Source: Oscheius onirici
Lineage: Eukaryota > Nematoda > Chromadorea > Rhabditida > Rhabditidae
DNA: 64,000 bases
NCBI GenBank assembly: GCA_932521025.1
Contig: OW051468.1
Location: 2,356,064-2,420,063 of the forward strand
Direction: 5' to 3'
Shown here: piece by piece, positions 35,974 to 47,900 of the stretch
Numbering within the stretch: position 1 is the first letter of the stretch
Layout of the letters: the number at the start of each line of letters is the position of its first letter
Notes under the pieces: model-generated
Told to the model about the DNA's origin: nothing
The model's input: the letters and a program-made list of their open reading frames with translations, nothing else
Databases searched by the model: none
Program-made: the position numbers and the translations under genes

Positions 35974-38900
35974 TACTGAGCTTGATGCATTTCTAGGGTT
36001 TCGGCAAAGTCGGCAACTTGCAGGTCGAGAGCCGAAGCAAAACTGGCGAAATCTGCACAATTAGCGGCTAGTTGATCGAATCTCTGAACAAAGCTGGCAC
36101 TCTTTTTCATCGTCTCCAAAAAGTGCTCTCTCATCCAAGCCAGTCTATCTCCAGATATCGGGATGACTTCTCGGAAGTACAGATCAACGAAGGACCAAGA
36201 GAGACAGGTATTTTTGATGTTTATCCAGCCTCGTCTGTCCTGAGGACAGTTCTTCAGAGCGACATCCAGAATCTGAAGAGTACTGTAATCAGAGTCCTCG
36301 ATCTACCTCGACTCTTTGGGAATTCCACTGTTCTAGACTCTCTTCTGTCATGAGGAAGGAGTAGACACACCATTGAGGAAGGAGAGTACGGAGCTCGTCG
36401 GTTGCTGGTAGAGAACAGGCCAGGAGATGGAGGACTCCAAGGTACTGGGCGTTGGATTCTCGACCGCCTCCTTGACTCTTGTCGGAGAAAGATCTAAAGA
36501 AATGAGAGTCCCTGTCCCTGTCACTCACGTGAAGTTAACAAATCTATCGATCAGCAAGCACATATCCAAGAATACCAGTCCTCTTGTAACTGCCGGTGTG
36601 GACGTGATAACATCGAGATCGGTTTGGAACCTGAAACGTCTCTCAGTCTCTCACTTACAGTACCCTTACCTGGCCAAAGCCTGTTGAAATGGCGCCTCAT
36701 GTAGAGCCAAAGGAGTCAGTACATTACATTTAGCGCCAGCATTGTGAAGCATGGCCTTGCTCCACTCATCAGCATTCCTTCCTCCCCCACTTCGTCTCAC
36801 AGCCGTCATGTGACAGTCGATGTGTACGAGAACCATTTGGGATACGGTAGAGAGACAGTTGACCTGTTCCAGAACATTCGACACACTGCCAAAGGCATAG
36901 ACTCCGCCTGCTTTCTCTCCTGTGAGTATTGGTTCGCGACAGATGCAACAAGCTGACAGGGGATCGGTGATTTCTTCCAGATGGGGCTCGTTGGCTATTT
37001 TTCGGGAGGCGATCTGAATTGCAGTTCAAGTCTAGAATATGTTCAAGTCTATTTTAGTGCGAAACTTTTCCCCGTATGGCAAAGTGGTTAGAGCGCTCGT
37101 CTAGTAACCAGAGTTCCAAAACTTTTTGTATTTTTAGCTCAACATACCTTGACCTCTCCCTGCTTTCCAATCTGCATTCCCATCTTGCTCAGCTGTTTGT
37201 TCCTCATAGCCATGGCCATCTGCCGCTTCTTCTGCTTTGTCTCCAGTCTCACTGCTTCGATCTTCTTGGCTACCTGCTCGTTTTCCTTCAAGGCTTCCAT
37301 AACATTTTCAGCCAAAGTTCCAATAGAATTGTCCGAGGCAACCTGTTCTAGACGATGCAAGAGGGGCAGACTCTGTTCCGAGAGAGCGTTCTGTGACGGA
37401 ACATGACTCTTGGCCATCGAGTGCATAAAGGTCAGCATCAGACGGAGCGACGGCTTCATAAGGAACGATTTCCATTCTTGAGATTCCGTGGCGGAATACA
37501 GAGGCGGATGGGAGTTCAGTAGATAGGCACAGGCTTCGGAAAGGATTTCACTTGAGACGATTTTGGTTTTCAGATGGTTTCCGCCAGTTGACGGAAGGAT
37601 TCCAGAGACAATTTCACACAGTATCTCGGCGTCTTCTACGATCTCTTTGCGCTTGGCGACGTCTCTGAAAACGAGGGTACTGTATTAAAGAGTCTGTCTC
37701 TTTGTCTATCACTATCATCGAAAACCCTAGAAGTGTTTTTGCAAAAAGTGACATCGGCAGGAATCGAACCCGAGACCCTCTAGCGTTTTTTCTTGGAAAA
37801 CACACGCCAGCGAGGAGTTCCTGGTTCAATCTCCGCGATCATGAAATTTTTTGTTTAACGCTCCCTTGGATTTTTGGAGGCGCTGAACACGATCCCAATG
37901 TTCTTTTGCTTCCAACCGGCTTACCTTTTTCCCACCAGTTTATTCACATTTTCCAGTTCAAAACAACTCACGTCGTTGTGTCAATGACACACCATCTCAG
38001 CGTCTCCTTGCAGCAGTTGACCAAGACCTCTTCGGACTGCTCATTTCCCAGAACTAAATTGCCAAGGAGTTTAGCTACATCCTCAGTCAGCTCCTTCTCC
38101 TTGTTCGACTTCTTCAATGCCAGTTGAACAAGCCAACGGGCATCGTCAGCGGTCAAGTCGTGAAGATGTTCGTGTGTTGACATGTCCTTGACGAGACAGT
38201 CCAAAAGCTTCAGGAAATCTTTTCCAATAGTCAGCATGCTGTCATCGGAGCTTTCGACACATTGTCGAAGAATTTTTGTGAAAACACGAACACTGCCGGC
38301 TCGAACCAGTCCGACACGTCCTTTCTCCGATTTAGAGACTCTTTCCAGGAGACTGAGGACGCTTCCCAACAGAATCCGACCACCAGTTGTGATGTCACAA
38401 TTCTCGATTGTTGCCAGCGTTTTGGTTATTCCACCACAGGCGCTGAACTGTTCGACGAGAGAAGAGAGGGACGTGTCTTCGGCGGATTGTTCTGAAAATC
38501 GGATTGAGGCAAAGTGACAGACGGGGCGGTATCTTTACCCCCCACCCCCAAACTTGGGTTTTTGGGGGTCGGCGGAGGAAATCCAAATATTCCGGCTCTC
38601 GTTTGCATTTCCCAGCTTTGTCACAGTAAGCAAAGTTGTAGCCCTGATCAAGTTCTACAACTTTGCAGAACATTGTGCAGCGTAGCAATGCTGTTATCAC
38701 TGTAAAAAAGTGATTCTAAGCCAAAACTTGTCAACCACGGCAAAAGTCGTTTCTCATAGTGAAAACAGCATTTTCAAGCTTTGCAATGTTTTGCAAAGTT
38801 GTAGAGTTTGATCAGAGCTACAACTTTACTCACTGAAACAAAGCTGGAAAATTTAAATTTCTCCGCCGCCCCCAAAAATCCAAGTTTGGGGGGGGGGGGG

Positions 38901-41900
38901 GGGGGGTAAAAGAAACCTGCCCGCGACAGACACGAACCTTCTGCAGTTCCCAACGTCTCAATGAACTGTTCGACGGCGTCTCCCATTAGTCCTCTCATCC
39001 TATAAACAATCGTCAGCGGCTGTCCAGGATGATCTCGATGCCATAGTTTCTCGTAGACTCTAGCCACCGGCAGAGACAGTGAGATGATCTGATTGTTGAC
39101 CAACAATTCCATTCCATTGTCATCTTCCAGCAGAGTGATCATCTCCGTGTCGCGACAAATCTTGTTCTTGATGTCTCTCATCAGAGGTCCCATTCCGAGG
39201 TCACCTGACCTGTAGGGATTGCCAGTCATTCTGCCTTGAAGGAAGTCTTCTTGAGCTGGATCTTTTTCAATCTGGATCAAGAAACCCTCATCCTTGTGCC
39301 TCTCCGGAGCTAAAACTTCCATAATGACCGAGAAGATTTGCGCCTGGGTGAACTGATCGACGTCGTCGTCGAAAGCCCCAACGGCGGTCTGCATCAACAT
39401 CAGGGGCTCTTTAGAGGAGACTTTGCGCAGCAGAAGCTCCAGAGCATTTCGGCAAATGTCAATTGAGCGAGTGCGATGAAGAAGAAGTCGCTTCAAGAAA
39501 ATGGTGGACTGAAGAAGAGGCTTCATAATGTGCGGGACGGCAGCCTTCAAAAGGAATCCTTCACTCGAATCGCCGCAGAAGAGAGACACCAAAACTTCAA
39601 TGTAATTCCTCAGAAGAATTCCGTTTCCGTGGTCAATGTTGGCTCCCATGTACTCGCATTTGTACAGACGACGGCATTCCTGGAAATTTTATCTTTCGGT
39701 TTCATTATCAGCCGAAAGCTATTTATTTAATGCTCTGAAATGTTGTAGGGCCAAAGCTGCAACTTTTCTGAAGATCGGAAGGCTGCAAAGAGTTGTCTTC
39801 AGTGGGTACACAATACATATCTCGTTCAAATTTAGATAACTGCTATACAAATTCTGCAATTTAGCGCCGATATTTCCGTCTTATAGCCTAATGGTTAACG
39901 TTCTTGCCTATCAATCGAACGACTCGGGTTCGACTCCTGTTCCATTGAAAACATTTTTGCATACCTCATGAATGTGATTCAGTAGATGAATGTGGAGACC
40001 GTGTAGATACAGCCTCATTTTGAGATGTTTCCTCTTGTTTAGAATGTTGTAGACGGCGTTGAAGAACTGCTCCGTAATTTGAGGTGGCTTTTCTCTGGCC
40101 AGAGACATTCCACGGATGATAATGCGGATAGCGGAGCCGAGGTAGCCCTGGAATTGTTAACAGTCTCTGTCTCTCTCACTCACTTACCGGTTGCTTCGCC
40201 AAACTATGAAGAACCTTGGCTGCTGTCGATCTGACCAAAGTCCACTGACTGAACAAGCATTGCCAGAGCCATACATCAATTCCTTTCAGAAGTTTCTCTT
40301 CCTCTTCCACCAGTACTTCGGCAGTTTTGTTGCACTCTTCCCACTTGCCTTTCCTGTTCATCCATCTGGCCAGAATGGGACGGTTGTCCACAGCTCGATT
40401 CACAATCTTGACTCTTCTCTGGGGCACATCTTCATTCGGATCGTTTTCTCCGTACTGTAGCTTTCGGTAGGCTCGGCGTCTCACTGAACCACTATCAGTA
40501 AGAAGCTGCTCGATTACTTGAAGAGTACTGATTACGGTATCCTCGTCGTTCTTTTCGACAGCTGTCTGAAAAGGATGAATACGTTACTCTGTCGCTCACA
40601 ATCAGTAGGCATGGCAAACCTGGCCTGCAATCAGGCCCGCAAAGTTGGCAAGGTGCCGACTTTGCGGCAGACTAAAAATATTCATTTCTTATTTATTTCT
40701 GATTTTTCTTGTTTAAAAATACTTTGTAGGGTAAGATCTAATTATGACATCAAAAAAAAATTATGAGAAAACAGAAAACTGATAACGAAAATTGAAGAAT
40801 CTTCGGATTTTCCAAGAATTTCATTGGAATTCAGAAAATTTTCGATCTCTTCTCTTTTCGTCCTCAGTTTTCTGTTTTCTTGTATTTTTTTATGTAATAA
40901 TTAGATCTTACTCTTCTACAACGTATTTTTAAACAAGAAAAAATCAGAAATAAATGCGAAATCCGCCGCAAAGTTGACAAATGGCTGAAGCTGGTATTTC
41001 GGGCCATGTTTGCCATGCCTGCTCACGCTTACCTGTAAGAGAGATCGCAGTTTCATCTCCCAAAAACTGTCCGGATATAGAGTCAAAGATTTATGAAGTA
41101 CAGATCCCGGCAGCCAGTCTCGCTCGACGAGTCCACACAACAGTTCACTGCCTCCCTCATTCTCAAAGCCCAACCGGCACATGAACTGTTCCACATCGGG
41201 AGTCAGAGGACAGTAAGTTCGGCCCAGCTTCACAATCTCCAAATAGCTGTCCTGGCTTCCGAGAATCTTGTAGACTGCGTAAGGATCATCACAGGCTCCC
41301 TGGAGAATGGCAATGGAATGTCGGATTCCTGTGCAGAGACAGCCAAAACAGCTGGAGCTGGTGTTGTAGAAGCCATTAGTCAGAAGACTGAGTGTTTTGG
41401 AAGAGCCGTCATATTGAAGCAATTCATCGCGATAGGCCAGTAGTTGCTGCGTCTGACTACAGAGTTCATCGTGAGCGAGAGTACAGTAGTTGATGACCTC
41501 CTTGATACAGTATACTCCATGTTCATTCACCGGAATGATTGGCATTCCGGCTACGGCCATCTCGGCTATATGAATACCTTCAGCCCGGGCACTGTGTGCC
41601 GGCAAAGGACGAGTTTTGAGCCACAGCGATTCGCACATAGCCCTGCCGATCAGCATCTGGCTTCTGGACTGTTCAACGTCGACCAGCAGCTGACTCATGT
41701 GGTCCACAGCGGCTGTCCGATCCGCATCGGTGACTATCGGTTGCACTCGAGGCAGAGGTCGACAGACCACCGCGACGTCAATCCTGGCATACTTGCAGAA
41801 TCCGCAGTGCTGACAGAGGAATGGATCCTTGTCGTCGTAGTTGATTGAGCGACATTTGAAGCACTGGTAGGCATTCTCGCCACAGTTCTCACACACCCCT

Positions 41901-44900
41901 GGATTTGGCGGCACCACTGAACTGCAGCGCGGACATTGGAGCTCGTGACTCTGACGCGTCTCGGCCACTTCAGTGAACTGAATTATGAGAGTACTGGTCA
42001 CGACGGGGACAGAGAGTGAAACGATCATCTCATTGTCAGGACTGGAAATTGTAGTCGAGCCTGCGAGCTGCCAGAGTTCCGGCTTTGTCTTGAGTTCAAC
42101 GGGCGAGTCGACGACCTTGGGACAGTAGAAGACGCTAATTTTCCTGAAAAGTGGGAGGTAACATGTTCTTCAAAAATGCAAAAAGGAAAAGACGGGAGTC
42201 GCGGGATCGAACCCGTGACATTTTCTTACTAGACAAGCACGCAAACCAGTCAGCCAAGCAAGCATAGCTCAGTGACACTTTTTTGAATGTATTTAGATGT
42301 ATCGCGAAATAGGGAATCGGTCCCCAGAAGAAGCCAGAACTCACTTGACAGTCTTTGCCCTCTTCACGTCGCTCATTTTGATAATAACTTTGTTGACTTC
42401 GTAGAATCCAATCAGCTTGATCATCTGGGCATTGGAGGAGAAGCGCATATCCTGTTTGATGGAGGACAGCTTCATCGTCTCGGAACTTCTCTGGAACTTG
42501 TGGTTTTCCGAAATCTTTGAAAGCGATTTAAAAAAACTGGTAATAGCGCACCAACTCAAAAGGAGCTTGATGAGGAACAGATAGTAGCTACGGTAATCCC
42601 AGATTCAAAAGCTGCATGTTGGGCTTCATGACACAAAGAGAAAAGGCCTACCTTTTTGCTGAAGCAGTTGAGACACGGATTCGAAACCATCAGCATAAAG
42701 TTCCATCCCAATCCCAGGCCAGTCATCATTTCGAAGGTTCTGTCGTGTCCTTCTTGCACAATCCGCTCGGATATCTGTTTCACGGCATTCATCTCAATAT
42801 CACAGACATTCATCAGCTCGTTTGTATTGAAAACTCTCGGAAGATAAGTGGCTAGGAGATCAGCCAGCTGGGCACCATTGCTTCCACTTTCTCTGGCTTC
42901 GGGCCAAAGTTCGTACCACATTATCCGGACCAGAATCATCTGGTTGTTTCGGGAGGCGAGCTGGATAGTGGATCGGACCAGGCCATGGGCTAGCCAGCGA
43001 CGATTATCGTCACGGCCTACCAGGAAACGAAGGAGCAGTCTTTTCAGAGCTTCGCGATTCTCCTTGACCGAAACAAGCTTGTTGGCAATGTGTTGGTTCT
43101 CTTCCACAGCAGTCTCGACCCTGAAATGGGTCAGTCAGTCAGTCTGACTTGTTCCCCCTACCTGATAGCAGCCACAAGCAGCTCCAAAACATTCGTAGTA
43201 ACAGCATCAGCAACCCGAACGACCATCTCCAGCATCCAAGTCAAGTGTTCTTCGCATATATTTCTCCACATGGCCGGTCTCTGGGTGGCCGTAGCTCCAA
43301 GAGCCGCAATAATGTCCACAATCTCAGTCAGCTCCTTGTGACTCATCTGCTCCTTAAACTTTTCCCGCAACTGTTTCATATGATTCCTCATCAGGTATAG
43401 ATCTCTGATCGACTTGTAATGTGTCTTGTCACCGCTGACCGACAAAAGTAGCAGCTTTTTCGCAAAGCTACGAATCTCCGACTGCAATGGTTGACCGATG
43501 ATTTCACAGATGACGTCGGTCCATTCTGAGCCAAATTCCAGCTTTGGATTGATCTTCCTCAGCTGACAGGGGAGCCGAATGGCCAGATGCATAAGAGTAC
43601 AGTTGAAATTTTCCTTCTTGTTTTCTTCTGCCTTCGCTCCGTCCGTCGGGGACTCTGAGCGGTAACTTCCCCAGGTTTGTGTAAACGTCTTGGCTTGTTC
43701 GAAAGGACGTATTTTGTATTCGATTAGGGATAGTTTTAGCATTTTGAAGCAGAACTGGAGAGAATTAACTTCCAGAAGCTTTTTGGATACCTGTAAATGG
43801 CTTGGTTGAATTGAGGGAGGGAGGGACGGACAGACAGAGACAGAGACAGAGGAACAGTGACTTACCCCTAGCAGCAGTTTCTCATAATTTTCCCTCTTTC
43901 CTTCTTCTTCAAACTTGTCGAAGACTCCAGGTGTAGCATTCACTGTCTCATCAGTCGGTTCAGAACTGTTCTCTCTAGACTTTTCCTTCGAACTCTCGCT
44001 CTTCTTCGCCTCTCTCTTCTTCGCCTTTCTCTCCGTGTATTCTATACATTTCGACAGGAAATAGACCACCAGTCTGAAGAGTAACATCTGTCTACAGACG
44101 GCTTCAGACTTTTCCAGACTCGGCTTCTCCCAGTCGACCATGTCGATTAGCTCGATGATTACTGGTAGAATCTTGTCCGGACTCAAACTGTGCAGCATAT
44201 TGTAGGCAAAGATTACGATCTGGCAGGTATGTATGGGTTCCATCATTCCGTTCGGATCGAGCTTAATGACGACCTCGTCACGAATCTTCTGGAGAATCTT
44301 CCGCAACAGTTCGACAAGATGCTTCGCTTCAGAGTCGTACATACTGGTGGACGTGATTTCTTCATATTCAACCAGAGGACCCATCATCTTCTCATCTTTC
44401 GGTATGTCGTCCAAAGGTCTGAAATCTCAGTTTTTGGATTATCTTGTCAGTCTTTCTGTCTCTTGTGTTCATTGTATTCACAGATGATCTCACTCTTGCC
44501 TTTAGGAGCTTTTATTGTTTGGAACCAGCCTTTATCTGAGAAGAGAGGAAAATTTGGTTCTTTTGAATTATAAGGGATCTTAAAACATTTCAAACGAGAA
44601 TTCCATCCGAGTCGAAAAGAAAGGGTATTTTTCTGACTTGACCGTCTGATAGTATGTGTCCGTCCGAATAATTCTATAACCATGCAAATGCTAACAAAAG
44701 TACCAAAGTTTATGGTTATTCGGTTATAAAATGTTGGGGCGATTACAAAATCTTCAGGCGGTTACAAGATCATCGAACGGTTCTCGCATCAGACGGTCAA
44801 GACAGGAAAGAACCGTACAAATCATTTTAATAAACTAAAACGAGGCTTCTAATATTCTAATACTAATCCTAGCGACAAGATTCCTGTTACTCGAAGTATA

Positions 44901-47900
44901 TGACCCCTCAAAAATTAAAGACCCCTTAAAGTTCAAAAGAACCTAAATGTTTTGTTCTAATATCTTTCCAACTGTCTTGACTTGTTCGTTTTAACCCAGG
45001 CAAAAATTCCACACAACTTGGGTCATTAAGAAAAACTTGTCGAGACTAATCAATCGAGTCAAGACAAGTCAGAAGAGTCAGTTTCCCCAAAATGTCTATT
45101 GATGGATGGTTGTCGTCAGTTACTCTCTACCAGAGTCTTCACGTCTTCTTCTTTCCAAATTAGGTCAGGTGGGTCTACTGCTTATGCATATCGTTTCGTT
45201 ACTGCACAACGTATTATATGATAGTAGCGGACCAACAATTGATGTTTACTTTTTCCTACCCCCTAGTTTTTGAACACCTCGATCAAGGGACCTAGCTTTC
45301 ACTTCCTGTCACTGTCTATTTGTCTTTCTGATATGAAATCTCCCTCAGACCCCTACTCACGTCTGAACAGCCGACTTGCTGTAATAGGGAAGCATTCCTC
45401 CATGCTTCAACATCCTCGGCTTGTCCCCTTCCGGAAACTTTGTCAGCATCTTTCTGTCCCCATGAGTGGTCACAGCAAAGGAGTTGAGCAATGTCACGCC
45501 GATAATCCTGACAAAGGCCGCATACTGGACCGTCTTCTCATCAATGAAAATATCCAAAAAAGTCTGGTAGATCTTTTCGCGCTCATGGCCTCGAAGCGAA
45601 CTCATGAAGACGAAAGAGAGGAGACAGAATATCTCGATTAGACTGAGAGACTCTTCGACAGAGTGTAGTTGAAGTTGAACTCTGATTTGCATTAGAAGCT
45701 GGTCAGCTCCGTTCTCAATCGTGCTCAGACGACTGAGAAAACGGTCACAGCGAGTAGAGAGAATCATCTTGATCTGGGAGACGAGTCTGTCGACAATTAT
45801 GGCTGGGAGAGGATGAGATGAGGCGGTCAGATGGATCAGATCAGAGTACAGGATACTGTCCTTCAGATCGTAGTACTCTGTTCGATCCTTTTCTTCAAAG
45901 AGAACTCGGAGAAGACTGTTGGCAGCTGTGTACACTTCTCGATTCGTGCTACGGATACTGACGAGCTGTTCGGTGATCTTTGTTAGCCAGCTGGTGTTCT
46001 GAAAACGAGGATACTGTAACTACCAGGCTTGTTGATTCTGGGTTGTTGCGCGGTGCAGCGCAGCCCAGCCCTGACCGCAGCGCAGGTTTTCAACAAGCCT
46101 GGTAACTACCCTAAAACCTCCATTAGAAGCCCCTTTACGTAAGATACGCAATTACGTATTCGCATTTTTTGGGAAGACGGCATTTTCCGACTTTGTGATG
46201 TTCTGCAAAGTTGTAGCCCCTGACGTCCTCTACAACTTTGCAGGGCATCAAAGAGCTGAAAAATGTCGTCTTGACCCTGAAAAACGTGAGTACGTAATTG
46301 CGTATCTTACGTAGGGTGGGGCTTCTAATAGAGATTTTAGGGTACCTATATCTCTCTCTGTCTCTGTCTTTGACTCTCAATCCCTTTCCGTACTCACCCC
46401 AACTATCTCCTTATTTTCGGCCATAACATGAAGTAGTCGCAATAGATGTTTCAAATGTTCCTCTGGCAAAGACAAGGGTGCTTTGGACGAGAGTTGTGGC
46501 GTCGGGGATCCAAAGTCTCTCTTCTTGACGCCGTAGATCTTGATCGAAGTAATAACCACAAAGTTGTCCCTTCCAGTAAATTCCAGTTCCAGAGGCTCGT
46601 TTTCCAATTGAAGAGATTCAGCCCTGGTCAAGAGAATATCAAAGAATCTGGCAGTCGTGGTAGACAGCGGAACAGTTCGACCCAGTAGTGAGACTCTTGT
46701 CGGTCCTTTGGCTTCGGGAACCTCTATTCGAACACATCTAGGCACTACTGTCGCGAATTCCGGGCTTGTCAGACTGATTTGGAAGGAATTGTTCTTAAAA
46801 ATGAGTTATTGGACATAACAGGTAATAGAATACCTGCAACACAGTCACTGGACAATTTCCAACATTTGCCAGCCTAGAAGATAGATCGAGGCTGTCATAA
46901 AAACGGTTCAGATCATCGGAAACGGCTTCAACTTTGTCCAAAACATCACAGTTTTCGATCATCTGTAAACACGGGATGTTACTGACACTGTCTCTCTCTC
47001 CTTACCGTAACACAGTCCTCTATCGGCAAATCTTCCGCTTTGTCCTCCTTGACCACCTCTACCGTAGTCGTAAACTCTAGTGGCAGGCCGTCAATCCAGA
47101 GATCCGGTAGACTTGCCCAATGACTGACCATGGGAATCACATAGGGAAGATCATAATGGAACTGGACGGCATTGACGGTCGTGTTTGACGGACTCGTGTA
47201 GATCAGATGAGCATATGGTGCCTTCTTATGTCTTCCTTCGATGAACTTGTTCAGCAAGAGCTGTCTGGTAGTCGGATAAAAGTAGGTCATTCCTGAATTT
47301 CCGGCCTGATGGCTCATTGCAGCCACAATTCCACTGGATTCTTGCCACGAGGTCAAAGAATTCTCGTTCGGGATCTTACGCCACTCGATGTTCTGTTCGA
47401 TCCGGAGGTTTCCGTTGGGAACGACACCGAACCAGCTGGTGTTTTCAAAGGAGAGGAACAGTAGTCGAGAACATGGCGAATAGTGGAAAGAGACGGGAGC
47501 TCCGGTCTGTGGCGGAGGTACGGTAATTGTGTTGGTCAGGAAGAAGCTGTTGTTTTGGGGTATTTGGGCTTGGACAACGTGACGGTAGAGGTGACCGGCT
47601 GTGCTGAAGACCAAAAGGACGAGGGAACCTTGGTCGTCGATCAGGGAAATGTCCTGGATGTTGCCTGGAAAAGTACTTTCAAAAGATCCGAAAGACTCTC
47701 TGTTTCAGTCCCTCACCCTCTTCTCAAAATCTAACAGTACGGAACTCACCAACAGGAAGAACGAGTTCCTCCAAATGACAATTTGTGTCAAGGGCGACGT
47801 CAAAGACTCTCACATATTGTGCAGTCGCCATGGCTATGATTCCAGGCCGTTTCGGAGCCCAGACAGCCTTTGTGAAGGGATTGTTCCCATGAGCGGCAAT

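Noticed and set aside
42191-42264. Functional tRNA gene
   Set aside because: A and B boxes are good, but acceptor and anticodon stems do not pair convincingly by eye and it sits in a UBR4 intron. Recorded as a tRNA-like repeat.
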